A stretch of 32,919 nt of DNA, from positions 1 through 32,919 of the forward strand of contig JAJPIK010000116.1 of NCBI GenBank assembly GCA_021324795.1, given 5' to 3'. Shown here piece by piece: positions 7,744 to 15,500 of the stretch (the stretch's first letter is position 1; each line of letters begins with the position of its first letter). The notes under the pieces are model-generated. The model did no database searches. It had not been told where the DNA came from and saw only the letters and a program-made list of their open reading frames with translations. Origin of the DNA: Chloroflexota bacterium. Lineage in GTDB: Bacteria; Chloroflexota; UBA6077; FW602-bin22; CADDYW01. A program made the position numbers and the translations under genes.

Positions 7744-8610
7744 CTAGCACTTATAGGTCAGTACCCGTCCCCAGAGGCTCTTCGTGCCCCAGATGCCCGA
7801 GCGCAGGCATTCGAGCTGGACGATCTGGCTATGGTCGACGAACAAGTTCACCTCGGGACCATAGTTCTTGATGTACCAGGCGAAAACGGCCGGGTCGGCG
7901 GCTTCGAACATCACCCGTTCGAGCCCGAGCGCGCTGACAAACTTGGCCGGCACGTCCATCCGCCAGGTGTCGACGCTCTCGGTAATTCCTTCCGACTCGA
8001 CCATGATCATATAGGCGCCGGCGTCGAGGTAACGCTTCGCCTGGGCAATCGCATACTCCGGGGCACGGGTACCCTCGGCCGCGAGCTCGGCCGCCGAGGT
8101 CGCGCCACCGGCGCCGAATTGAATCCCTACCTCCGGCTTCGGCTTGAGCCCGGCCTTTTGCACCTTCTCCACCAGACGGAGGATGTCTTCGGTCGGGATG
8201 GTGATGAAGCCGCTGGAGATCTCGATGATGTCGAAACCGAGCGTCTTGCAGCATTGGATGTACTCGTCGACCACGTCGCAGCCCTGGGTCAGCACGTACT
8301 CGAGAAAGCCACCGGTCGAGACGAGCACGTTGTAGTCGTGGCAAAGATCATTGATCCCCTTCACCACGTCGGCCGGCATCAGACTGAATGAGCCACCGGC
8401 GTACTTCAGGCTGTCGACGTAGTGTCCCATAGACTCCAAAACGTCGGCCAGGTAGTGCTTCCCCATCGGCGTGTAATACGGTCCACGGATCTCGGTAACG
8501 CCGCGCTGTCGCGGCTTGCTCGGCCGTTGGTTCATCCGGATGAACGGCATCGAGCGCTCGTAGCCACCTCGCGGTCTTTTCTGAGTATTCACCGGTTCTT
8601 GCTGAGCCAT
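7744..8610 (-). CDS. Phosphosulfolactate synthase (ComA)-family protein
   Basis: This 288-residue TIM barrel belongs to the family that adds sulfite to phosphoenolpyruvate to make phosphosulfolactate (coenzyme M and sulfolactate routes). Family landmarks are DSLKYAGGSFSLMP (66-79), VLVSTGGFLEYVLTQG (95-110), LGFDIIEISSGFITIP (124-139), KPEVGIQFG (158-166), DAGAYMIMVESEG and RVMFEAADPAVFAWYIKNYG. Against the archaeal enzyme as I remember it, the TEVGKK segment bearing the proposed catalytic Lys is here PEVGIQ, so the reaction may differ. The ATG at 8610 has GAGGAG upstream; the frame is open further but without family similarity. A Gly/Arg-rich tail of about 40 residues precedes the barrel. 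It lies 79 bases behind the MmgE/PrpD gene in the same orientation. Confidence 0.85.
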   Translation of the reverse strand: MAQQEPVNTQKRPRGGYERSMPFIRMNQRPSKPRQRGVTEIRGPYYTPMGKHYLADVLESMGHYVDSLKYAGGSFSLMPADVVKGINDLCHDYNVLVSTGGFLEYVLTQGCDVVDEYIQCCKTLGFDIIEISSGFITIPTEDILRLVEKVQKAGLKPKPEVGIQFGAGGATSAAELAAEGTRAPEYAIAQAKRYLDAGAYMIMVESEGITESVDTWRMDVPAKFVSALGLERVMFEAADPAVFAWYIKNYGPEVNLFVDHSQIVQLECLRSGIWGTKSLWGRVLTYKC

Positions 8611-8628
8611 CGTCACTCCTCGCATAAA

Positions 8629-8652
8629 ATTCCCTCTCTGGGAGAGGGGAAT
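8629..8652. repeat. Hairpin between MmgE/PrpD and ComA-like genes
   Basis: CCCTCTC pairs with GAGAGGG around a three-base loop, and the stem extends by ATT/AAT after a one-base bulge. It sits in the 79-base gap of the two-gene minus-strand unit. The same CTCTCCC/GGGAGAG theme recurs in the hairpin at 18557-18595 and, on one side only, near 7729, so it may be a dispersed intergenic element or an mRNA-processing site. Confidence 0.5.
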
Positions 8653-8689
8653 AGCTCGCTTTCTCGCGTCTTCCTGCCGTGCCCGGACT

Positions 8690-10102
8690 CTACCGTGTTT
8701 GTACTCCCACGGACGCCCCACCCGGCGTGCGTACCTTCGCCAGCACATGCATCAGGTCGACGATCGAGATCGAGTCGAGATCGGCTACCGCGTCAACGAT
8801 CTCCTTGCGCAGCGTCGAGTCGGCATAGTCAGCGCTCAGCTTCTCGAATTTGTGAACGACGGTTTCCCAGCGCATCGGTCGCGTATAGAAGCCTTCGTAA
8901 TCCATCTTTTCGATGAAAAGGTGCTGGCCATTCGTCAACCAGACATTGATCTTGCAGGGCATCTCATTGGGAAAGCGCTGACTCAGCTCCGGCGACGGGC
9001 GGATCGTCACCTTGCGCAGGAGGTTCTGGACGTCGGAGCTCTGGATCCGTGATAGAGTATACTGCTCGGGCATCACCTGGCCATCGAGGATCGCTACCGC
9101 GATCATGTAGGGTAAGCTGTGGTCAGCCTCCTCTTTGGTCCGGACGGTGACCTTCTCACCTTCTTCGCCGCCGCCAATGATGTTGTAGGCAACATCGAAG
9201 ATGTCGATCTCGATCCGTACGACCTCGTCGGGCTTGAAATGCGTGGTATTCTTGAGCTCCAGCACCCCTTCGATCGCCGATTGCGCGTGAATCTCGGCAT
9301 TGTACTTCTTAAGGATTGTCCGGTCGACGGCGTTCAAGCCTTCCGTGCACCAATCGATCGAGAAATGCCCGGAGATCGCGTCCATGAAGCCCTTGTTGCC
9401 CTCGAAGACCTCACGCGGGCCGGTGATGCCGCGCAGCGCCAAGAACGTGGCCTGGGTGCAGCCGAAGGCGGTATTGGGATAAGCAAGGCCTTTCCAGTTC
9501 GAGAGGGCACCGGTCCGCGTGACGCGAAGCGCGTTGAAGGCAGTGCCACAGATACCGATCGCATTGACCGCTTTGCTCGCACTGAGACCGAGCGCGCGTG
9601 ACATGCCGGCCGCCAGGGCGAACGAGCCAAGGGTCGTATGGTCGAAGCCCTTGGCGCGGACCGGCGCCACGTCGCAGAGTCGACAGAGCACCTGATAGGC
9701 CACGGCGAGCGAGACGAGGAGATCCCGGCCACTTCCGGCCACGTACTCCGTCGCCGCCATGACCGCACCGAGGTTATCGCTCGGATGGCAGGTCTCCCCC
9801 TTCGCCAGGTAGCTATCGTTGAAGTCCAGGTAGCGAACGAGCGCACTATTGTAAAACGCGGCACGGTCTGGCGCGGTCGTCGCGTCGCCAATCAGCGTAC
9901 ACAGTGGCGAGCCACCAAAGTCGGCGATCTGCTTGCGAATCAAGCGAATCGGCTCGCCGTCGAGCGCCCCGATTGCGCAGCCGAGCGAATCGAGCACGCG
10001 TATTTTGAGCTGATGACGAGATCCTTCAGGAATATCCTCGTAGTTGGCTCGAACAGCAAAATCGGCAAGCTGTTCGGACATGGTTGGTTGACGTACGCTC
10101 AT
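8690..10102 (-). CDS. MmgE/PrpD-family protein
   Basis: This 470-residue protein spans the whole MmgE/PrpD family (2-methylcitrate dehydratase, cis-aconitate decarboxylase, iminodisuccinate epimerase and related enzymes). Visible segments are RVLDSLGCAIGALDGEP in the helical N-terminal domain, AAFYNSALVRYLDFNDSYLAKGETCHPSDNLGAVMAA carrying the active-site Asp/His region, DHTTLGSFALAAGMSRALGLS, NALRVTRTGALSNWKGLAYPNTA, and NAEIHAQSAIEGVLEL in the C-terminal lid domain. The substrate cannot be read from sequence; no citrate synthase or prpB/prpC homologue is nearby, which argues against the methylcitrate cycle. GGGAGAAG precedes the ATG. It heads a minus-strand unit with the ComA-like gene and is divergent from a Gfo/Idh/MocA gene across 222 bases. 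Confidence 0.93.
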   Translation of the reverse strand: MSVRQPTMSEQLADFAVRANYEDIPEGSRHQLKIRVLDSLGCAIGALDGEPIRLIRKQIADFGGSPLCTLIGDATTAPDRAAFYNSALVRYLDFNDSYLAKGETCHPSDNLGAVMAATEYVAGSGRDLLVSLAVAYQVLCRLCDVAPVRAKGFDHTTLGSFALAAGMSRALGLSASKAVNAIGICGTAFNALRVTRTGALSNWKGLAYPNTAFGCTQATFLALRGITGPREVFEGNKGFMDAISGHFSIDWCTEGLNAVDRTILKKYNAEIHAQSAIEGVLELKNTTHFKPDEVVRIEIDIFDVAYNIIGGGEEGEKVTVRTKEEADHSLPYMIAVAILDGQVMPEQYTLSRIQSSDVQNLLRKVTIRPSPELSQRFPNEMPCKINVWLTNGQHLFIEKMDYEGFYTRPMRWETVVHKFEKLSADYADSTLRKEIVDAVADLDSISIVDLMHVLAKVRTPGGASVGVQTR

Positions 10103-10224
10103 CAGTTCACTTCTCCCACTCCCGCGAAACGTAGTGGCAGGCCGACACGCGACACGGTGCAGCGTGGCAATCCGCGCCGGTCGGCACCACCTCGCAAAGA
10201 CAAAAGCTGTCTGACGAAGGCGTG

Positions 10225-10241
10225 TAGCACTAATAATGCTA
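10225..10241. promoter_or_regulatory. Operator-like inverted repeat in divergent intergenic region
   Basis: TAGCA and TGCTA flank CTAATAA between the divergent MmgE/PrpD and Gfo/Idh/MocA genes. The size and AT-rich centre suit a regulator site, perhaps for one of the ROK proteins encoded nearby, but no convincing -10/-35 pair could be fixed around it. Confidence 0.35.
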
Positions 10242-10324
10242 GGCTTGCTTCATCTTCTCCTCTCTGCCATTATTTTAAGGGAAGCTTGACGGATTCGATC
10301 AGTAACTCGGAAGGAGACCGCGCA

Positions 10325-11353
10325 ATGGCTGCCGCGAAGAGGTTGGGGATCGGGGTTATCGGCATTGGCTGGGTCGCACGCGAGCATATCAAGGCTTGGA
10401 AAAACAACCCGCACTGCGCCGTCGTGGCGCTCGCCAGTCACAGCGTCGCGAACGCCACCAGCGCGAAAGAAACTCACGGCCTGAGTGACGCCCGTCTCTA
10501 TACAGACTGGGCGGAGCTAATCCGCGATCCCCGGGTCGACGTCGTCGACATTTGCTCGATGAACCACCTGCATGTACCCCAAGGGGTCGCCGCCGCAGAA
10601 GCTGGCAAGCACGTCTTGATTGAAAAACCGGCGGCGAATGACCTCGCTGGCCTTCGCCAATTGGAGCGAGCAATCGACGCGAGCGGGGTAAAGAGCCTGG
10701 TTGGCTTCGAGCTGCACTGGAGTCCCTATTTCGAGTCGATCCGCAGCATGCGCGACAACGGCTTTTTCGGCAGCATCTTCTACGCCGAATGCGATTACTT
10801 CTCCGGTAATCAGGACAAGTGGTATCAAGGCTACCATTGGGTCAAAACCCGTGAAAAAGGCGGCGGCGCGCTACCGGCCGCTGGCTGCCATGCCGTCGAC
10901 GCGATCCGCCAGTTCGTCCAATCCGAGGCGGTCGAAGTCTTCGCCTATTCCGGAAATTTCACCAGGGTCATGGAGTGGGATCCGACCATCGTCACCTTGA
11001 TCCGTTTTGCCGATGGAACGATCGGGAAAGTTGGCTGTATTCTCGAAGGAAACGTCACGTATCAGTTCAATGTGCGTCTACACGGCTCAAAAGGCACGCT
11101 CGTCAACGATCGCTTCCTGACCAGCTTCATCCCTGGCCAGACTGGCTGGGCGCAGTTCCCGACGATCCTGCCGGACACACCGGAGGTTTCTCACCATCCG
11201 TTCCAGGCCGAGCTTGACCACCTGGTCGACTGCATTCGTGAGGACCGGACGCCGACCGTCGACATCAAAGACGCCGTCAAAACCCATGAGATCATGTTCG
11301 CTGCCGAGCAGTCGGCACGCGAAGGACGACCAGTCAAGCTGCCACTGAGCTAA
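10325..11353 (+). CDS. Gfo/Idh/MocA-family NAD(P)-dependent oxidoreductase
   Basis: This 342-residue protein has the full two-domain plan: a Rossmann nucleotide site GVIGIGWVAREH (10-21), VDVVDICSMNHLH, a canonical catalytic EKP (100-102), and a C-terminal domain with YQGYHWVKTREKGGGALPAAGCHAVDAIRQF, where His in GCHAVD is the likely acid/base. The reading frame is open far upstream, but AAGGAGA directly before the ATG at 10325 and the start of the nucleotide-binding strand fix the start. It is divergent from the MmgE/PrpD and ComA-like pair and could supply or consume their substrate. The C-terminal DIKDAVKTHEIMFAAEQSAREG is typical. The sugar or cyclitol substrate is unknown. Confidence 0.94.
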   Translation: MAAAKRLGIGVIGIGWVAREHIKAWKNNPHCAVVALASHSVANATSAKETHGLSDARLYTDWAELIRDPRVDVVDICSMNHLHVPQGVAAAEAGKHVLIEKPAANDLAGLRQLERAIDASGVKSLVGFELHWSPYFESIRSMRDNGFFGSIFYAECDYFSGNQDKWYQGYHWVKTREKGGGALPAAGCHAVDAIRQFVQSEAVEVFAYSGNFTRVMEWDPTIVTLIRFADGTIGKVGCILEGNVTYQFNVRLHGSKGTLVNDRFLTSFIPGQTGWAQFPTILPDTPEVSHHPFQAELDHLVDCIREDRTPTVDIKDAVKTHEIMFAAEQSAREGRPVKLPLS

Positions 11354-11443
11354 CCGTGACTTGACGCGGTCTAGCGTGGCTGCGAGGATCAGATCGTTAT
11401 AAGGCAAGGCGCTCCTCGATCGCGGCTCGCTCAACCATCCTCT

Positions 11444-11552
11444 CTCGCCAATCTCCACTTGGCCCCCGACCAACTGGTCGAGCGTGGTCACTGGCGCCCC
11501 TTCCGGTAGCTATCGCCTCGGCGGCTGGATTGGCGAGGCATTAGCGAGCTAC
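11444..11552. other. Structured intergenic stretch, no gene seen
   Basis: The 264 bases between two convergent genes hold no convincing frame. Two nested or overlapping inverted repeats are visible: CTCGCCAATC (11444-11453) with GATTGGCGAG (11529-11538), and GGTAGCT with AGCTACC around 11506-11552, enclosing GCCTC/GAGGC. They may end transcription from both sides or mark a dispersed repeat. Confidence 0.35.
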
Positions 11553-11617
11553 CTGGGCCTCGGCCGATCGCTGCCACCACGGTTGGCCGCTACCTCTCAA
11601 GGCGGAGACGCTCCTCC

Positions 11618-12199
11618 CTACTCCATCAATACGTCGTTCAGCAGTGGCGGCCAGTCTTGAACGCCGCAATCCGGGCAGTGAATGCCAATCGCCTCGAGCC
11701 AGGTAAGAATCTCCGCTGGTTTTGGCAATTCGTGGCGTTGGCCGCCTTCCCAGGTTACCCACACGTCGCCAAAGCGATCGGCGACGAGAAGGGAAGGTGC
11801 GCCGACGCCATGCTGACGCGCGGCCGCGCCCCGAGGATCACTCAAGAGCAGAATCGGGCGTTCGAGCTCGTCGAGGAAGCGATTCGACGTCGCTGGCTCA
11901 TCCGGCCCAACTCCGATCACGATCGTATCCTCGTCACGACACCGTGGAGCATTTTGCGCGAGTAAACGCAGCGTCTCGCGGCACTCGCGGCAGGTCACGC
12001 CGTGGTGAAAGAACACCACGACATTCAACCACTGCTGGTAGCGGCTGATATTGACGATCCGCTGGTCAGCACCGGGGAGAGCAAACGGGCGAAGCCGGCG
12101 GCCAGTCCCTGGACCATCGACGCTTGGCACGGCTGGCTGAGCCACCAGGGACGGTTGGGTCACGATGGCATGGTAAGCGGAGCTCGGCAACGTCGCCAT
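11618..12199 (-). CDS. Thioredoxin-fold (AhpC/TSA or redoxin-like) protein
   Basis: This 193-residue protein has a thioredoxin-like core: LPGADQRIVNISRYQQWLNVVVFFHHGVTCRECRETLRLL, with the redox pair CREC at residues 70-73, then DTIVIGVGPDEPATSNRFLDELERPILLLSDPRGAAARQHGVGAPSLLVADRFGDVWVTW, which matches the alpha/beta/beta end of peroxiredoxin-like folds. A second CPDC pair (175-178) lies near the C-terminus. It probably acts as a thiol-disulfide reductase or peroxiredoxin-like protein in the cytoplasm; no signal peptide is seen. The ATG at 12199 has AAGGGG nine bases upstream; a GTG at 12217 is possible. It lies downstream of the ROK gene on the same strand, but with a 169-base gap. Confidence 0.8.
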   Translation of the reverse strand: MATLPSSAYHAIVTQPSLVAQPAVPSVDGPGTGRRLRPFALPGADQRIVNISRYQQWLNVVVFFHHGVTCRECRETLRLLAQNAPRCRDEDTIVIGVGPDEPATSNRFLDELERPILLLSDPRGAAARQHGVGAPSLLVADRFGDVWVTWEGGQRHELPKPAEILTWLEAIGIHCPDCGVQDWPPLLNDVLME

Positions 12200-12334
12200 G
12201 GCAAAGCACCCCTTCACTGGAGTTACTATTCAGCCTAGCGCACCAAGCAACCGCCGTCAAGACTAAAATCCGACATTTTGCATCGAATTGTCGGCTCGGC
12301 ATTTGACAGGGTACCCGCGCGGCGCGGTGAAGAA

Positions 12335-12347
12335 GACCGTTCCGGTC
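12335..12347 (-). terminator. Weak terminator-like hairpin after the ROK gene
   Basis: On the minus strand GACCG-GAA-CGGTC is followed by TTCTTC, 22 bases after the ROK stop codon. The stem is only five pairs and the T run is broken. Confidence 0.3.
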
Positions 12348-12368
12348 GTCAACCCGATCCTTGCCTCT

Positions 12369-13661
12369 TCAGCGTAACGTCTTGAAGGATCCATTAGGCA
12401 GTGGGCCCCGTCGTCGCTCGGCGAACGGTGCCGTGTCGAGAAAATCATCCAAAACGATCGACGCACCGCCCCGGGTTACCGCGTCGAGGCCAAAGCGGCT
12501 TGGCTGAATACGCGAATCCGGAACGTTGAGCAACATTGCCTGTTCGCGCGCCGTTTCCCGAACAATGCCCAGGAAATCCGTGCCTCCGAGATCGATCGTC
12601 TCATCAAGGACCGGACCGGACACGACGACCAAGTCCGGATCGAGTAGGTAAAGCAACGAAGCGATACTACTTCCAATGTAGGTCGCCTGCCGACGGAGTA
12701 ACTCGATCGCTAAGTGATCACCACCTTTTGCCGCTTCGTAGATGGGTACCATCGATACCGAACCAGCCATCAGTGCCTCGACGTCCTGGATCGTGGTCGG
12801 CTCGCCTCGGGCGATCGCTTCGCGCGCGTCTCGGAGGAGGGCCCAGTTGCTTGCGACGGCTTCGAGACATCCCCGGCGGCCGCAGGTACACACCGGACCA
12901 TCTTGCACAACCCGGGTGTGACCAATCAATCCCGCGGCCGCTTCGAGACCACGGTGCAGCTCGCCGTCGACAACGATGGCCGCACCAACAATTGTGCTGA
13001 CGAGGATTTCGACGAAGTTCGCGGCATGCGAGGCAACGCCGTAGAGCCGCTCGCAAACGGCGATGGCATGGACGTTGTTGATGACAGTGACAGGGCGTCC
13101 GAGCGCCTGCTCCAGGAGTTGGCCCAGCTTGACGTCTCGCCAACCGAGGCTCAGGTGCGAACGTACGGTTCCAGTACCCGGATCGACGACCCCGGCGACT
13201 CCGACCCCAACACCAATAATGCGGGTCGGGTCGACCGCGCTTGCTGCCAGCACGCGCCCGACCGTTTCGACGACCTGCGCAATGACCGTTGCCGGATCAT
13301 GCCGCTCGGTGTAGTACACTACCTCCAGAGCATGGATCTCGCCCTTCAGATCGAGCACCCCTATCCCGATCCCTGTAAAGCCCAGGTTGATACCAACCGC
13401 GAACGCCCCGTCGGCGCGGATGCCGATCGGAATCGGCTTCTTGGTGACCGCGACCGGCAAGACCTCGAGATCAGCATTTTCTTCGACCAGGCCCTGTTGG
13501 ATCAGCTCGCGAGCGACGTTCGTGATCGTCGCGGGTGTGAGCATGAGGGCCGCGGCGATGTCGCGTCGCGCCATCGGTCCGCGTTGGAGAAGAAGCTTGA
13601 GCACCGCGGTCCGGTTGCGTGCTTTCATGACTGGGGAGTTTTGTCCGGTGAATTCCTTCAT
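12369..13661 (-). CDS. ROK-family transcriptional regulator
   Basis: This 430-residue protein has an N-terminal winged helix (residues about 10-65: MKARNRTAVLKLLLQRGPMARRDIAAAL and TPATITNVARELIQQGL) fused to a ROK sugar-binding domain (GINLGFTGIGIGVLDLKG, IIGVGVGVAGVVDP). The ROK zinc site is complete: GH in AGLIGHTRV, then CTCGRRGC near residues 257-264. The kinase signatures are degenerate: the ExGH Glu is Leu (LIGH) and the catalytic Asp region reads INNVHAIA, so it should bind sugar without phosphorylating it. It is divergent from the second sulfatase gene, a usual position for a local repressor. A CGTGGA/TCCACG palindrome lies at its own predicted start of transcription, suggesting autoregulation. 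Confidence 0.94.
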   Translation of the reverse strand: MKEFTGQNSPVMKARNRTAVLKLLLQRGPMARRDIAAALMLTPATITNVARELIQQGLVEENADLEVLPVAVTKKPIPIGIRADGAFAVGINLGFTGIGIGVLDLKGEIHALEVVYYTERHDPATVIAQVVETVGRVLAASAVDPTRIIGVGVGVAGVVDPGTGTVRSHLSLGWRDVKLGQLLEQALGRPVTVINNVHAIAVCERLYGVASHAANFVEILVSTIVGAAIVVDGELHRGLEAAAGLIGHTRVVQDGPVCTCGRRGCLEAVASNWALLRDAREAIARGEPTTIQDVEALMAGSVSMVPIYEAAKGGDHLAIELLRRQATYIGSSIASLLYLLDPDLVVVSGPVLDETIDLGGTDFLGIVRETAREQAMLLNVPDSRIQPSRFGLDAVTRGGASIVLDDFLDTAPFAERRRGPLPNGSFKTLR

Positions 13662-13685
13662 GGCAACTCGTCATTTGTGTATCGT

Positions 13686-13700
13686 CGTGGACGTTCCACG
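13686..13700. promoter_or_regulatory. Operator-like palindrome at the ROK transcription start
   Basis: CGTGGA-CGT-TCCACG is a perfect six-base inverted repeat immediately downstream of the predicted -10 of the minus-strand ROK gene, so a bound protein would block initiation. Confidence 0.45.
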
Positions 13701-13706
13701 CCCCCA

Positions 13707-13735
13707 ATAATAGCATTCTCGTAGCAAGACGTCAT
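13707..13735 (-). promoter_or_regulatory. Predicted promoter of the minus-strand ROK gene
   Basis: Reading the minus strand, ATGACG (13735-13730, 4/6), a 17-base spacer and TATTAT (13712-13707, 5/6) lie about 45 bases before the ATG. Confidence 0.5.
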
Positions 13736-13868
13736 AACCTCTGCTAGAACTCTTCTCACGGCATGCTCCGCGAGTCGCCTCCTTGCTCCTTCCCAAACTT
13801 AGATCCCGGTCTTCAAAGCGAGCGGTTGTCTCATCGCAAATCGCGTTGATCATCGCTGTCCGGGGAAC

Positions 13869-13898
13869 TGGACCATTCAGGCTAGCGTGGACTATACT
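13869..13898 (+). promoter_or_regulatory. Predicted promoter of the second sulfatase gene
   Basis: TGGACC (13869-13874, 4/6), an 18-base spacer and TATACT (13893-13898, 5/6) lie about 60 bases before the proposed TTG start. The rest of the roughly 300-base divergent region (13662-13959) shows no gene. Confidence 0.45.
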
Positions 13899-13959
13899 CG
13901 GAGCACCTGCGCCACCAAGTACGGCAAATACTACCAATTACGACCAATCGGGAGGACTC

Positions 13960-15330
13960 TTGAGTACACCCGTCACGCGGCCAAATCTACTCTTGATTAT
14001 GGCAGACCAACACCGCGCCGATTGGCTCGGCTGCGAAGGTGCCAGTTGGGCGCGCACCCCGAACCTCGATCGGCTTGCTGCCCGCGGAACCCTTTTCAGC
14101 CAGGCGATCTGCAACAGTCCGCTTTGTGCACCGTCACGAATCAGCCTGGCCAGCGGCATGCAGCCACATCGCCTCGGCGCACGGGATAATTCTGCCTTCT
14201 ATCCGCTGAGCGTACCGACGTATTACCAGGCGCTGCGCGACGCGGGCTATCGGGTGAGCTTCGTCGGCAAGATCGACCTCCACAAGCCCGACCCTTTCAA
14301 CGGGCGCCACGGGAATCTGCCGATTACCTACACCTATGGCTTCACCGATCCCCACGAATGCGAAGGAAAAATGCACGCCGGCACCGGCTGGCCACGGCCC
14401 CATGGTCCCTATAACCATTACCTTGCCGAGCGGGGACTGCTCCAGAAATTCTGCGAAGACTACCACCGCCGACGCTTCGATCTACCGGTCTGGTATGCGG
14501 CCGACTCGGTGCTACCGGCCGAACACTGCGAAGATAGCTACATCGGCCGTTGGGCCTGCCAGTTCATCGAGAACGCCGTGGACGAATCGCCCTGGCACCT
14601 CTTCGTCAGTTTTGTCGGCCCCCACGATCCCTGGGATCCCCCGACCGAATATGCCGACCATTTCCGCGGCGCCCCGATGCCCGAGCCAATTGCCGATTCG
14701 CTGCAGGGCAAGCCTGCCTGGCAACAGCAGCGTGCGCAAAGGCAAGCTGGGGCGACCGCGGAAGAGGTCGCCAGCGTGCGCCGTCAATACACCGCCTCGA
14801 TCGAGCTCATCGACGACGCGATCGGTCAGATTCTCCAAAGCCTGGAAAAGCGCGGCCAAGCCGACAACACCTACATCGTCTACTGCTCGGACCACGGCGA
14901 GATGCTTGGCGACCACGGCTTCTACGAAAAGAGCATGTACTACGAGCCATCGCTGCGGGTGCCATTGATCGCCGTTGGTCCGGACATTGCCGCGAACGCG
15001 CGCAGCGATGCCTTGATTGAGCTCTCAGATCTCAATCCGACCTTGCTCGAGCTCGCCGGCCTTTCCCCGCGGCCGGGCTTGGATGCTCGATCAATCGCAC
15101 CGTTGCTACGCGGCGAGACTCACCAGCATCGCGACTTTCAGGTGAGCACGATCGACAACGCGCTCTGTCTACGGACCCGACAACACAAGTACGTCGCGAA
15201 CATTAACGATCGCCCCGAGCTCTACGATCTCGAAACCGATCCGCACGAGCTGCACAACCTCGCCCCCGAACAACCACAGCTCGCTCGTGAGCTTCACCGG
15301 GCTCTCATTCGGGCGATGAACGGTAACTGA
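13960..15330 (+). CDS. Type I sulfatase, cytoplasmic, TTG start
   Basis: This second sulfatase (456 residues) has MADQHR as metal-binding strand end, LCAPSR with the formylglycine-forming Cys56, a histidine/metal segment FVGPHDPWDPP, YCSDHGEMLGDHGFYEKSMYYE with the second metal site and active-site Lys, and a C-terminal ELYDLETDPHELHNL. The frame is open upstream to 13783, but similarity begins at STPVTRPNLLLIMADQ, directly after GGGAGGACTC and TTG, which I take as the start. No signal peptide is present. The conserved Cys sits at the same residue number as in the sulfatase at 2021-3592, though the middle parts differ clearly, so they are distant paralogues probably with different substrates. 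It is divergent from a ROK repressor. Confidence 0.92.
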   Translation: MSTPVTRPNLLLIMADQHRADWLGCEGASWARTPNLDRLAARGTLFSQAICNSPLCAPSRISLASGMQPHRLGARDNSAFYPLSVPTYYQALRDAGYRVSFVGKIDLHKPDPFNGRHGNLPITYTYGFTDPHECEGKMHAGTGWPRPHGPYNHYLAERGLLQKFCEDYHRRRFDLPVWYAADSVLPAEHCEDSYIGRWACQFIENAVDESPWHLFVSFVGPHDPWDPPTEYADHFRGAPMPEPIADSLQGKPAWQQQRAQRQAGATAEEVASVRRQYTASIELIDDAIGQILQSLEKRGQADNTYIVYCSDHGEMLGDHGFYEKSMYYEPSLRVPLIAVGPDIAANARSDALIELSDLNPTLLELAGLSPRPGLDARSIAPLLRGETHQHRDFQVSTIDNALCLRTRQHKYVANINDRPELYDLETDPHELHNLAPEQPQLARELHRALIRAMNGN

Positions 15331-15358
15331 GCACACGGCCAGGATAAGAGCACGCGTC

Positions 15359-15397
15359 GGATCGTCGTCGAATCGCGAACACGGTCGACGACGATCC
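15359..15397 (+). terminator. Terminator-like hairpin after the second sulfatase
   Basis: GGATCGTCGTCGA (15359-15371) pairs perfectly with TCGACGACGATCC (15385-15397) around a 13-base loop, 28 bases after the stop codon; a pyrimidine-rich stretch ending in ATTTTCTTC follows. Confidence 0.6.
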
Positions 15398-15500
15398 TCG
15401 CCTCCTTCTCCCCATTTTCTTCAACTCCAATTTAAGTCTCGTTTAGCGGCAATTGACGTTCCCCTGGCAACATGACCGGGACGAAATGAAGGAGTCCTTG

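Noticed and set aside
8690..10102. Methylcitrate cycle (PrpD) assignment
   Set aside because: No citrate synthase-like or isocitrate lyase-like gene nearby; the family is too broad to name the substrate.
9638..10324. Upstream extension of the second Gfo/Idh frame
   Set aside because: It runs antisense through the MmgE/PrpD gene, and the true start with AAGGAGA lies at 10325.
12303..12330. TTGACA at 12304 on the plus strand as a promoter
   Set aside because: No -10 at suitable distance and no plus-strand gene downstream until 13960.
12714..13724. Long plus-strand frame opposite the first ROK gene
   Set aside because: It is antisense to an unambiguous ROK protein and rich in Arg/Asp/Ala without recognisable motifs.
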